From the NCBI GenBank assembly GCA_030549335.1, contig CM060191.1, positions 54,597,447 to 54,661,446 of the forward strand: DNA of 64,000 nucleotides, written 5' to 3'. Position 1 is the stretch's first letter, and every line of letters starts with the position of its first letter. The notes under the pieces are model-generated. The model was not told the origin of the DNA. It saw only the letters and a program-made list of their open reading frames with translations, and ran no database searches. The position numbers and the translations under genes were made by a program. This DNA comes from Pontederia crassipes. Lineage: Eukaryota > Streptophyta > Magnoliopsida > Commelinales > Pontederiaceae. Positions 12,104-23,199 of this stretch are shown here, piece after piece.

Positions 12104-13262
12104 CACTACAAGAAACCTGCCGAATAGTGACACAAATTAGTGTCGCCATATTACGTGACTCTAAATTGATGCTAATTGCGTGGCAATAGCGCCATCATTG
12201 AGTCGATAAGAGGAGATGCTAAGTGCCTCTACTATAGCGTCCATATAGCATCACATTAGCATCACAAAAAGTAGACGCTAAGTGAGATGCCAAAGCGACG
12301 CTATTTCGGCGCTACTATCACGCACGAAAACTAATAAACACGTGGCAGATGGTAGCGCTATATTGGCGTCACAGGTCTACGATGCCAAATTGACGGAATG
12401 TAAGAGCCAATATTAGCGCTGGCTTCTTGCGTTGCATTGTCATCGCAAGCATGAGATGCTACAGTAGCATCATTGTGACCGTGATGCTAAGTCGACGCTA
12501 AGTGGACACTAATTTCATATAATGTATATATAGTATAGTCGACTCTAATTCCCAAATTCTAAAATCGAAGGAATAGTGCTTCTTCATTTTTTAAGAATTT
12601 CAAATGGCAATTGCCGGAGATCCGACCTCAGATCATCACAAAATTTGTAACTCCCATAGAACACGGCAACACAAATTTTTTAGTATTTTTTGAAGATTTT
12701 AGGAGGCCGTATGGTAAAGTTAAGAACCTAGGAAAAAAAGTCTTCCGACGGTCTTTGACGTGAGCCTGGCAGGAATTAGTCGAAACGAAAATTACAGACT
12801 CGTAGAGATCGACACGAAATGTCCACCCGCACAAGAATCGCGGCGATTGGAGGTCGGAAGAAATTCAATAAAATGGGCAAAGTTTCAGAATAGAAACGGT
12901 CGATTTTTCGTGGTCCTAGATCGGATTGCTAAGAAAAAAATAGGTGTTTCGAAGGGCTCGAGAAGGTTGGGCATTGAGAATGATCAATTTATAGTTAACA
13001 AATAACTTATAGTTTGGCTCCACTTAAGCGTCAAAATAGCGACGATATCATTTTAGTGTCACAGTAGTGCCACAATAACTTCGCAAAGCTGTGACGCTAA
13101 ATTAGCGTCTCGAATGTGCGGCGCCAATGCAACGTGATACTCTAAATTATTGTCACAATACATTGAGTCGCTAACACAAGACACTATTTGGCATACAACA
13201 TGGCGCCATATTAGCGATTCAATAGCCTCACATCATTTGCGTCGCTAACTAGCGATCCCTGT
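12104..13262. repeat. repeat-rich block with CACTA-like left end, possibly a nested element
   Basis: The block starts with CACTACAAGAAACC and is filled with short motifs of the type 'GTGACGCTAA', 'TAGCGTC', 'GTCGCTAA' and 'GGCGCCATATTAGCG' in both directions, at 12110-12520 and again at 13020-13260. An AT/GC-neutral core without a recognisable gene separates the two. The arrangement is that of the two subterminal regions of a CACTA-like element. A matching right terminus is not visible, so the right limit is approximate. Confidence 0.5.
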
Positions 13263-13359
13263 GCTCATTAAGGAATGAATCATGACCATCCGTTCTATTA
13301 ATCTGATGATTCATAATACCTCTGACGATTTCTCTCCCTCTTTTAATGCCTGCAACATC

Positions 13360-13745
13360 CTTTTTCTACTGATCCGCCACCGCCTCCCTCCAAACCTCCG
13401 ATGCCTTCTCCCTCCGACGCCTTCTCCCATGCGACGTCTTCTCCCGCCGACGCGTCAGCTACCGTCTGCCTCCGTGATGTCATCCGCCTGCCTCCCTGAC
13501 GCCGTCCGTTGCCGCCCCTAGATGTGTCTGCTGCTGCTGACTGCCTCCTTGATGCCGTCCGCTACCGCTGCCTGCCTCCCTGCACGAGACACCGCCTTCT
13601 CCCCTCCGACCCCTTCTCCCCCGCCACCGCTTGCCTCTCTGCTCGAGACATCGCTTTCTCCCCTCCGACCCCATCTCCCCTGCCACCACCGTGTCCGTCG
13701 CCATCGTGTCCATCGCCGCCTGCCTCCCTGCTCGAGACACCGCCT
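13360..13745 (+). repeat. GC-rich low-complexity repeats (CTTCTCCC / CTCGAGACACCGC units)
   Basis: Short units such as 'CCGACGCCTTCTCCC' and 'CTGCTCGAGACACCGCCTTC' recur imperfectly, and all six frames are therefore open over 100 codons. No frame has a recognisable domain, so these are not called genes. Confidence 0.7.
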
Positions 13746-14319
13746 TCTTACGACCGTTGGAACTTCCGAAGTTATGAGGGAAGGACACCTTTCAGAACTT
13801 CCAACGGTTCTATCCATCGAAAATCTTACGACGACGCTTAAGCGCCATTGTAACTCGTACCAACGAGTAATTTTTCAGGTCACAAAATCGTCAAAAAATT
13901 TTGTTCAACGAATATAGTGAGTTTTTCGACGGATAAATCCGTCGATAATTCGCAAAAATCTTGTAGTGATTTGAAGCTTAAAGATTTGGGAGAAATTAAA
14001 TTCTTTTTAGGGATGGAAATCTTGAGATTAGAAAAAGGTTTTTTCTTAACTCAAAGGGAGTATATTATGGAGCTTCTAGCATATCTTGATTTAACATGTT
14101 GAAGTCTTCTTGAACTCCATAAAATAGAATCTTCATCTCATTTCATATGAGTATGATCAGGATCTTAATAGTTCCAAGCACATCAATGATCAATTGCTAG
14201 AAGAGGTTGAGATTTTTCAGCGACTCGACTTCTCTATCTCACACATACTCGACCCGATGTTACATGTACTGTAAATCAACTCAATGAATTCGCACAAACC
14301 AAAATAGTCTCCCATGTGT

Positions 14320-14944
14320 CAAGAAATGGTGAGCTCCAATCCGTGGGATGAGTGCTGGAAGAGAGAAGGTGAAAACAGAGAAAAGGAAAGCGAGAGGGTA
14401 AAATTTTCTATTGCTATGAAAGGCGAATTACAAACTAAGTGGGGCACCTAATCACTTAGAGCTTGAACTATTCATACTAAGCAGTAACAGGCATACATAA
14501 AATAAATCGGATCAACCTGATATGACACAATAAAGACACTGTTACATCATGAAGAACACAACTCTGCAACTCAGATGTCGGAGACTCAAACGTTACTCCC
14601 ACTGCTTCTTCCTTCAACTCGATGATGTACAGTAACTAGCAGCAAACGACGTGGTGTCTTCCAACACCATGGAATACAATTCGTATAGTGCAGTATCTGA
14701 AAGGTTCTCCAAGAAAAGGAATTCTCTTTCCAGTGCATTTTGTGATTCTAATTGGACATCTTGCCCTCTTACTTGGCAGTCTATCTCAGCCTTTTGTATT
14801 AAAGTCAGCAATTCCTTAGTCTTTTGGAAGTCAAAAAAGCAACCAACATGCTCTAGATCTTTAGCAGAATTTGAGTACCGGAGCATACCTCTAATTGTTT
14901 CAAAACTAATTTGGCTTGCTCGCCTATTTGTTGAGTTGTGATTA
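14320..14944 (-). pseudogene. captured exon-like segment inside the copia fossil, gene not recognised
   Basis: Between two pieces of copia pol there is about 620 bp of unrelated sequence. On the minus strand it has an open frame (14941 to 14614) that ends in 'DTTSFAASYCTSSS' and a stop. Leu/Glu-rich helical stretches ('KTKELLTLIQKAEID', 'ALEREFLFLENLSD') make it look like the C-terminal exon of a host gene with its 3' untranslated region (14613 down to about 14320). A GT following 'QQIGEQAKLVLKQLE' in another frame (near 14892) could be a splice donor. The family was not recognised. It could be transduced by a transposon or be a retrocopy. Certainty about the gene-derived nature is moderate. 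Confidence 0.45.
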
Positions 14945-15029
14945 CCCTTACGTCAGCCTATAGACGTTTACTGTGATAAGAAGGCCGCTATTCAAATATT
15001 TGATAACCTAATGTTTCATGAACAAACTT

Positions 15030-15688
15030 CTTTCACTATATTGCCATTCAACATTACCTGACAATGCATATTGCCTTTTAGAAAGATTATCACTTGTTAA
15101 ATTATTAATAATGTACATTACCTTATTTAGTATGCATAAGTAATCTATCTCTCTGGCAATACATATTAATTACTTATTAACAAATAAATATTTATAAGTT
15201 TATGTACAATTTTTACCAATATATATACCACTAATTAAAAGAATCATGTTTACATATATAAATTATTATTAACTTCGTAAACTTAAATCACAAATATATA
15301 TTCTCACCCATAAAATTAAAATTTATAAAATAATTAATATATTTGTTAAAATATTATAATACTATATTCATAATAATTAAATAATATTTATTTGATTTAT
15401 TTTATAACTTATTTAATTAGTTTTATAATTTATTTAATGAGTTTGATAATTTATTTAAATAAAAGTATAAAGGACAAATTTGAAAAGTGAAATTAAAAAG
15501 ATTACAACATAAGTGATAATCTGAATTGTCTTCCCTCCCATAGACAATCTACATTGTCACTTCATAGACAATTAAAATTATTCATTACCTGTCATAAGTT
15601 AACAGAGTAATTTGGTGGGCACAGGTAACTTAACAAAACATTACCTAATAATCTAAAAAATTTACCTATAGAGAAACACCCCCTAAGC
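15030..15688. mobile_element. AT-rich MITE-like insertion in the copia RNase H region
   Basis: The insertion separates 'DNLMFHE' from 'KHIEVDCYF' of copia pol. Its ends have a weak inverted similarity (TTTCACTATA at left, and TTTCTCTATAGG on the other strand at right), and the interior is very AT-rich without coding potential. A target duplication was not clear, so its class is unknown. Confidence 0.5.
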
Positions 15689-15840
15689 ATATTGAAGTTG
15701 ATTGCTACTTCATCCAAGACAAGTTTTTACAAAAATTCATCAAGTTCAGATATGTTTCCATGAAGAATCAGCTGATTGATCTACTTACTAAAGCTCTTAG
15801 GCATGATAGACATCTATCCATCTGCCAACTTGTGTGGGAG

Positions 15841-16091
15841 TGTTAAGTCTTACAATTACTTAGTTGCTGGTATGACAGTTAGTTCTGTAGCTACGCGGAC
15901 ATCATATTAGTGGTGCACTATGGCACACATTGTACTGCCCATATCACATATCATTACATTAGTTAGAACATTTTTTGAATATTTGAAGAAAAAAATATTC
16001 AATTTCCCCTAAAACTTGCCCTTCTTCTCTTCTCTGCATCGTTCTTGTATCTCTCTCACTAGCATATCTTTATTGGACGATTAATGGACCA
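15841..16091 (+). repeat. copia 3' LTR (probable)
   Basis: Directly after the end of the copia pol remnant the sequence reads GTGTGGGAG (purine-rich tract) and then TGTTAAGTCTTACAATT, the usual arrangement of polypurine tract and LTR start. The following CACTA element sits at or in its right end, so its true length is uncertain. Confidence 0.6.
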
Positions 16092-18677
16092 CACTACAAC
16101 AAAAATATGCTTTAGAGACCACTATTTAGGGACCAATTATATGTTGGTTCATAAAATCTATTTATTAGGGACAAATTGATAAATGGTTCCTAGTTTTTCA
16201 AACTTTTGGGACAAAAATTTGAGTGGTCTCTACAAATGAATTTAAGGGAACCAATTTAAACATTGGTCCCAAATTAATTTAATATTAGGAACTAATAGTA
16301 GCATTGGTGCTTAGTAATCTCATTTATAGGGACCAGATGGACTGGTCCCAATAATTTTGCTTTTTTCTCATTTAATGAATTTGCTTGATAATCTCATTTA
16401 ATGTGATACCTGATTCTGCTACCATTGGCAGAACTTTCCGAGATTTTTCCAAACAAAGTTTTATTCAACTCTAGCAGAGAATCAACTACAATAAAAACTG
16501 CTCGGTGAGGAGCCTCCGGTGGTCGTCGACTCCCATGAGCTTGCCCTCCTCGATGAGATGCGCCAAGTCCACTATGGGCAGGCTCAACTCGCTCTCCTCC
16601 GATGACGCGGGCGCGTTGTCGCTGCTCCAATTCAACTGCGCCACGTTCTCTTCTATTCTCTCCAGCTTCCTCGTTATGGACCGCAGGGCGCCGCTCCTGG
16701 GATCACTGGTGACGCCATGGAGGTAAGACCTGAGCCGTCTTCTTCTGCTTCGTCCGCCCATCACGAGGGTGTACTCGTCCACGACTTCCTCCATCTCGTA
16801 CGAGGCGTCCTGCACCTGCTTCGCCGACCAAGGCCTGCCTATTGCTGCCTTTGTGCGGCTCTATGTTCTTGATGAGCTGGGAGCTGGTTCATGACCTCAA
16901 GCTCCCTCTTGATCTCGACCATCTTCCTGTGGACTCCCGCCAACGGTTTGGCGAGGGAGGGAAGGCTGCTCTCCGTGCCAAGGCCGAGGTGATGCTATGA
17001 ATCAAGCTGATGATGGCGGTGAAAGGCTAGGATGACAAATGTGTTTAGTCTTTGAGGTTAGCTTGACAGTGAAAGGCTAGGATTTTACTTTCGAGCATTT
17101 ATAGTTGACAAACTTCAATTGTAACGTGAACCCCCCAAGTGTTTGAAGTTTTGCTTATGAGAAAGACTAAATGATATGTTAAGAGGATGATATGTTTTGA
17201 TGGAGGTATGTGCACAATTCCTTGATTGAACAAAGAGCATTAACATAATCATCAACATTTCATTAGGCTGAGCTTGTTCATAAAGGGCATATATTATTCC
17301 TATTAGCAAGGGGAAGAACAGTGAATGCTGCATGCAATGATCCTATTATTCAGGTGCTTCTACTTTGGTAATTTGTATATATTTTTCTTTATCATTTTCC
17401 TTTTTCCCTTTGTGTTAGATTTGGATTTATTGAAAGAAAACAATTAAGTAAAGTGTCATTCAGCTCACAAGTATGGCTATGTTTCTTTTGCATGGACCTT
17501 TTACCATGTCCTTAATTCATACTGTGTCATGCATTTTTTTTACCAAAAAAGAAACAGGGGACATTTTACTTTTGAAGTGTTATTTTATATTTTGATTGTA
17601 TCAAATAATAAGAGTTTTTTTAAGTGACAAACTAATTTCTTCACATGTTGTTTTTCATTTCTTCTGACTTTTGCACTCACATGTTGCCAAAGTTGATTGT
17701 AGAAATCCCATAGGATTCCTGATTGTCATTTCTGATGTGATATGCATCAATTCCTTATTTATTCACTAATCATTAATTTTGTTTACTCAAGTTCCTCATT
17801 CATTAATTAATCTGTTTCAATGATTTTCTCAAGTGATCCGTGATACAATGCGACTTTAGTGAAATTTGAATGTTAAGATCTCCTAACAAATTACAAATAT
17901 TAACAAATAGGTTTAGAAAATGAGGTATGTCAACATTGTTATTGATGGTTCTGAAGCATAATTTGCTTACTTGTCTTAACATCTCTCTAATGTTTCCCTT
18001 GTTTTACAAAATTATAATTGATCCCTCTCATTTTTTTATCATTTGAATGTAGGCATTGCTCGATATGAATGGAGTGTTATTTAACTATGTCGTGATTAGC
18101 CAAAGAGTTCATTGTAGGTCGAGAGAAAAGCAACATCAGATGACATAGAAGAAAGATATTTTAAGATAAAGACTTGTGATTGATTATATGGGAAAGACAT
18201 TCTAGCTAAAAAAATTGAAGCTTAGCACTTTTTCATGTTTTTCAATGTATGATGTTTGTAATGGATCAACGAGCAATAAGATTTATATATGATTTTTTTA
18301 TAGAAAATTGTTTGTGTACACATTTAAATACTAAATAAATTTGTAGTTATAATTATTTTGGAACACTTTTGCATTCAAATATATATTGATATAGTGAAAC
18401 CTTTAGGGACCAAACTCATTGGTTCCTAAGAATATGTTATTGAAGACCAAGCTAACTAGTTCCTAAAAGTCTATTACTAGGGACCAATATGTTTGTGTCT
18501 AAAAATTTATTTTTTTCGGGACCAAAAGAAATGTTTAAGTCCCTAAAGCTTTTAAAGATCAGCTTCTAGGAACTAAGAGGGACCAAAGAGATATTGGTCT
18601 CAAGAAGAATTAGGAACAAAAATAAGTGTTTCTGGAACCAATAGTTTTAGTTCCTATAAACTCTTTTTGTTCTAGTG
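16092..18677. mobile_element. CACTA transposon carrying a host gene fragment
   Basis: The left end is CACTACAACAAAAA and the right end TTTTTGTTCTAGTG, forming a CACTA-type inverted pair. Flanking triplets are CCA and CTA, one mismatch from a 3-bp target duplication. Subterminal regions (16107-16345 and 18400-18650) hold many copies of 'GGGACCAA' and its complement, diagnostic for this superfamily. There is no transposase. The interior holds an NLR gene fragment on the minus strand and AT-rich filler (17030-18390). Confidence 0.8.
16486..17005 (-). pseudogene. captured NLR (CC-NB-LRR) disease-resistance gene fragment
   Basis: The minus strand encodes 'QDASYEMEEVVDEYTLVMGG', the EDVID-type motif of the Rx-like coiled-coil domain of plant NLR immune receptors. 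A basic segment follows, then 'RKLERIEENVAQL', and then 'EEGKLMGVDDHRRLLTEQ', which matches the linker and start of the NB-ARC domain ('LVGID..R..L'). Upstream, in another frame, 'HRKMVEIKRELEVMNQL' fits the beginning of the same coiled-coil domain. Only the N-terminal part is present, without P-loop, NB-ARC body or leucine-rich repeats. The fragment is GC-rich amid AT-rich DNA, as expected of a piece copied from a host gene into a CACTA element. It is unlikely to make a functional receptor. Confidence 0.75.
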
Positions 18678-18990
18678 CTATTCAATTTTTAATAGGTTAA
18701 GACAATTAGATAGCTGATTATTTATATTTTTCATTCAAATACCAGATTAATCAAATATTACTAGTCTTGAAAACCAATATGTCCGATATCATAACAAAAA
18801 AAAAAGCTAAATCGAGCACAATACTACCTACTATAAAAGGGATCTGCATGCATGTCATATTTAATGAATAACAGCTCACATGAGCAGTGGTCGAAAGTGA
18901 TTGAACAAGGCTGAACTTGTAGCTTTAGCTTTTATATGGCACTTTGTATTTTGAAAACTAGCTTGCTCAATGCTTTCAGTTTACAGACTC

Positions 18991-19028
<38 letters not shown>

Positions 19029-22000
19029 TACGTACTGTAAAGGACCACGGAGGAGGAACATCGTGCTTATCCTTTTTGTATTTTTAATTGTAATTACGTC
19101 ACATATTTGTGCGCTTTGTAAACTATACGTGACATTAGATATTTGAGATTGTTCTTTCGACTGTCTTCCACCATAATATAATATTAATGCATATCACGTA
19201 CACAGACCGGAGTCGCAATGGGACATGTATATAGCTAGTTATATATGGTTCGATCAACGTCCGGAAGTTTCTAGAAGTAATTATTTTTTCTTGACAAGTT
19301 AACTAACATGGTTAGGGATATATCACTGCCAAATGCTTTTGTTGTTGACCCTCCAACCTACATTTGTTCGAACATCTAACCATTTGTTTACTTTTTGCAT
19401 GCATATATATAATATGTACGTACGGATGCTTGTTAGACTTTCTTGTCAAGTTAGCAAAGTAAATAAACCTCCCTCATCAAGAATTTCTATCTTCGATCGA
19501 AAAATAAATCTATCTGCCAAGATCGATAAAAGGATAACTCAAATTCCAAAAATTTACATAGGCACACACTTGATAAAGGAAATAATCATCTCACCGCCAT
19601 ATATATATTTTTAAGGCTTGCAGTTGAGTTGAGAATTCACGACGGTACGAGTGTAAGATAGTAAAATCTTATATTAAACGATGATTGTGATGTTTACTGC
19701 TTAAATTTCGATCTTTTAATCCTAAAGTCCATATATTTTGCATACCACACCGGCCATGCAACATATATATAGTGCATGCTTACTTTTTAGTACATCAAAG
19801 AATGGATCGATTCAGTTTGAAAACCGAAAAAGATTAATTCGCTTTTGCTTTTGGAGACAATCGATAACATTTTTTTTTGTTTCCTTTTGCCTCATTATAA
19901 TATTATATTATTATGAAATTAATTAGTCCAAGCACTTTTAAATATTCCGGTCTACAAATATGCGCATGACGACAGCCGGATCCATGGAACAAAATCTCGT
20001 GAGAATCAAAGCAAATAGAGGTCCTTAATAATTTGGTATTTGGAACATCATTAAATTACTTTTAAGCAAATTTTTATGACCTCCTGGGAGGGCGAGCAAA
20101 AAAAAATTCCAAATATATTATTCGTTTATTAGTGCATGCTACACGCATAATATATTCAATCATCCTTCAGCGTGATTCCATGTGGTCTTACGAAAATTCT
20201 CACACATAATTAAAAATCTCTGACCTATTTCAAATCTCTGACCTATTTTAATCGTATGATATAGAGAGGGATTTAATGGCCCTGCTACCCGCTCACTGAA
20301 ATGGACTAAGGATGCTCCCCCTATAGCGTGGGTCGTTCGATCATTTATGGAAGGCTGATTGTTAATAATATAAAATAAATCATGTTGTTTTTTTTTTAAT
20401 GATTTAAATTTTTAAGAAAATTGGTTAGCACAGTGAATTTAATATGATATCAAAGACACGGCTTCCAGGGTCTGTGAATAATATTAGCGCCTAAGAATGA
20501 CTTCGATTAGGCGATTATGAACAACGCTTGAGAAGAGCTTTGATCGGCGCCTAATAAATCTGGCGACTACGACCAGTGTGCACTTGAGAATGACTTCGAT
20601 CAGGCGACTAGGGCATAATTAAAACTCAGAAACCTGGCTGAGATTCACTCACTCGTCGTGAAACGGGGTGGTGAAGTTGAACAGTCGACGTCGGAGAAGA
20701 TAGATAGGCCAGTGAGATCTAAATGGCGATATGCATGGCGCGACGAAGAAGGAAAGTGACCGACGACAGAGATGAAGAGGACACGAACGCCGAACCGGTC
20801 CAAAACGCACATGAAACCGGCAAAAAACGCACGTGAACTGACAGAACAAACAATCCAACTGTGCGACGCGCGATTATGTATGGGATATTGGGATGTTGAT
20901 TCTTGATCTAAAGTTTGAAATGGTAGGGAGCATCTTGCTATCCACCTTAGAGATGTAACACTATTTTTATATTGTTACTTATATACTATTTTATAATTTT
21001 TTAAACATATTACATATAAAATAATATTATAAGTATAACTAATAAAAATATTTTAAAGCACTAGTACTAATATTTGTAAAATTTATAATTTAGTTAAAAA
21101 AATTTAAAACGTAAAATAAATCGGAAAAACATGTCATCAGGAATCAACTCTCAACTAAGTCAATTTCGAGATGGCATTCAAATTTTAATGATTCGCCAAA
21201 ATTAGGATGGAAGAAACTCAATTCTGAAGTAATTTTGTTCATCCTTATGTTAGTTGCTATGATTTGATTCTGAACTAAACCGAGTTATGCCATCATATTT
21301 AATCTGTTTTTTATATTATTTTATGATGTGCACTCATTCATAATAAATTTTGGCTCCACAACCGAAGCATGCATGATATAGTAGGCTTTAATATATGATT
21401 TCATAATCCAAATTATATATGGATCAGGATCGAAATCCAATCATTTAAAAAACTCGGTTAACTCCGAGTGAAGACTAAGTTAGAGTTCTTCATTTTTTTA
21501 CCCTATTATTTAATCTTATGATACATAAAGATGCGATATATATTTTATATTATTATTCAGATATTATATTATGGCTTTTAAAATATATTTTGAATAAATG
21601 ATATTATTAGTAATAAATAATAAAAAGGATTTTATACTAATGTTTCGATATAAAAATAAATTAAATTTAAACAACGTTCCATCCGGAGTTAATTCTCGAC
21701 AGAATCATTTCGAGATTGAATTCAAATTATGAAGATGGGAAAAAATAGAGTTAGAACCCACCAGATGAAAGCAACCCAATTATCAAGTAATTTTGCTCAT
21801 CCCTATAATTATACACATTTGTAATAAACAAAATGCCCATGCAAAAGAACAGCTTGCGCTTACCTAATCTTTATACTAAGTATTTAATCATAATATAAAA
21901 AAGGAAGTTATTTTTATTTAAAATAAGTAATTTATTTTATAGCGTGTGGCTATACTTGTACCCGATACGTACTCCCACTTGTACCTTCCTTTTCCGAAAA

Positions 22001-22030
22001 AAAAAGGAGCTTAAAATATTTCGCTATGCC
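18678..22030. other. intergenic AT-rich DNA
   Basis: No gene recognised in 3.3 kb. It holds a (GA)n microsatellite at 18994-19025. A segment around 20275-20940 begins with 'GGATTTAATGGCC' and ends near 'GGGAGCATCTTGCTATCC', resembling the termini of the MULE-like element at 58249-61881. It may be a decayed relative. Confidence 0.6.
18994..19025. repeat. (GA)n microsatellite
   Basis: Sixteen uninterrupted GA units. Confidence 0.95.
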
Positions 22031-22048
22031 CAGTCTCTCACTAATCAC

Positions 22049-22056
22049 TATAAATA
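22049..22056 (+). promoter_or_regulatory. TATA box of the SAUR gene
   Basis: TATAAATA lies about 105 bases before the start codon. A (CT)n tract (22086-22118), common in plant 5' untranslated regions, lies between the two, which puts transcription start near 22080. Confidence 0.75.
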
Positions 22057-22085
22057 ACTCCTCACGCCTAACCTCCACAACCACA

Positions 22086-22118
<33 letters not shown>

Positions 22119-22153
22119 AACAAATCGTCGCCCTTGGCTCCGGCACAGCGCAG

Positions 22154-22570
22154 ATGATCCAACGGCTGTCGCGGGTAGTCGACTCCTCGTCGTCGCAATA
22201 CGAGCCGCTGCGGCGGCCCCGCAAAGACCAACGCCAGCGTCCTGCAACGAAGACGGCGGCAGCGACGGCGACGGCGACGGCAGCCGAGGGCCACGTGCCG
22301 GTCTACGTGGGGGAGGAGATGGCGCGGTTCGAGGTGCGGGCGGAGCTGCTGAACCGGCCGGCCTTCGCCGAGCTCCTCCGCCGGTCCGCCCAGGAGTACG
22401 GGTACGAGCAGCAGGGCGTCCTCCGAATCCCGTGCTCCGTCGCGCTCTTCCGCCGCGTCCTCGCCTCCACCGCCGTCGACCGCGGGGGCCGCCGCCGCTC
22501 CGGCGCTGCGGAGGAGGACGAGCTCCTGGTGTCGTCGTTCGACGGGGAATTCCTTCTATCGTCCACGTGA
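22154..22570 (+). CDS. SAUR (small auxin-up RNA) family protein, SAUR71/72-like
   Basis: This is a complete intron-less gene of 138 codons. Residues 45-104 form the SAUR domain: 'EGHVPVYVGEEMARFEVRAE', then 'LLNRPAFAELLRRSAQEYGY', then 'QQGVLRIPCSVALFRRVL'. The N-terminus 'MIQRLSRVVDSSSSQYEPLR' resembles the SAUR71/72/41 group, which begins with a basic 'LIRRLSRVADSSQY' stretch. A Thr/Ala repeat (residues 31-44) and an acidic/Gly-Arg C-terminal extension are lineage-specific. In this family the proteins inhibit PP2C.D phosphatases, keeping plasma-membrane H+-ATPases active and promoting cell expansion. That role is inferred from the family. The codons are extremely GC-rich compared with the AT-rich surroundings, as in monocot SAURs. 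The start is the first ATG after the TATA box and (CT)n leader. No neighbouring SAUR copy is seen, though SAURs often occur in clusters. Confidence 0.93.
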   Translation: MIQRLSRVVDSSSSQYEPLRRPRKDQRQRPATKTAAATATATAAEGHVPVYVGEEMARFEVRAELLNRPAFAELLRRSAQEYGYEQQGVLRIPCSVALFRRVLASTAVDRGGRRRSGAAEEDELLVSSFDGEFLLSST

Positions 22571-22850
22571 CGTGGCACTTGAGCCGCAGGAGTTTTGACG
22601 AGACGGGAGCCGAGCACTTCTTTTTTTTAGCATTCCGAAATTGCCCCTACACGTGATATTGACCGGGAAGCAGGACAGTAGTGGAATATAGCATTTTTTA
22701 TTTTCTTAGTTGTTTGGGGTTTTCTGTGAATGGATTACTATTTGGCATGATTTCACTTTACATACTAATGTAATGTAATGGACCCTCCAGTTTAATTAAG
22801 ATCTTTTACTTTATATCAAAGCTTTATAAGAAAATGTTGCATCTTATAAT
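22571..22850 (+). other. 3' flank of the SAUR gene
   Basis: The stretch is AT-rich, with TAATGTAATGTAATGG near 22765 as a possible polyadenylation context. Nothing else seen. Confidence 0.4.
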
Positions 22851-23199
22851 ATGATATATTATGGGGATTCTAAACGGAACAATAAGAAGTTTGCTTGCAA
22901 ATCAGGAGATCAACAAATTTAATTAGACATCTCCTGCTTGAAGCATTAGGTCTCTTTTCAAGTTTAAGTAGAGGAATTTCTGAGCCTTCTAATATAATTT
23001 GGAGTCCCTAGCAGTAGTTAACACTAAATTATAATTGATAATAAGTAATATGAAGTTTAACATTGAGTTTTACCGTGTTTGGACAATGTTTTAGATGAAA
23101 ATGTTGGTTCTTGGACGCTTGTTCTTTACCTGAGTAATTTTGTCCTTCAATGTCGATCACTACTTCAAGAAGGTATTTCGTGATGTAAAGCATACCAAT

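Larger units (their letters stand above)
11259..13968 (+). mobile_element. non-autonomous CACTA transposon with ATT target duplication
   Basis: The left end reads CACTACAAGAAAA and the right end ATCTTGTAGTG, an inverted pair typical of En/Spm elements. Each is flanked by ATT (11256-11258 and 13969-13971), a perfect 3-bp target duplication, and removal would join two halves of a copia reverse transcriptase. Both subterminal regions carry 'TCCGTCGATAAT'/'CCATCGATAATA'-type motifs. No transposase is encoded. The strand is nominal. The 2.7-kb body is a mix of tandem repeats, pyrimidine-rich low-complexity DNA and a further repeat-rich block that may be a separate insertion. Confidence 0.85.
10690..16091 (+). 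mobile_element. Ty1/copia retrotransposon fossil broken up by later insertions
   Basis: Separated plus-strand pieces belong to one copia element: reverse transcriptase before 11258, its continuation from 13969 ('LKDLGEIKFFLGMEI', then 'YLTHTRPDVT'), the RNase H part near 14950 ('DVYCDKKAAIQI'), its end at 15689-15840 ('KHIEVDCYFIQDK', 'LLTKAL') and the adjoining LTR. The pieces are in the expected order. Insertions between them are a CACTA element, an exon-like segment and an AT-rich MITE-like block. The element is long dead, with many breaks, and its 5' part is not in evidence. Confidence 0.85.

Noticed and set aside
13480-13917. Several overlapping open frames of about 100-130 codons on both strands
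   Set aside because: Produced by GC-rich short repeats; no domain, start context or codon pattern.
22303-22656. Open frames overlapping the SAUR gene on both strands
   Set aside because: By-products of GC-rich third positions of the SAUR gene.
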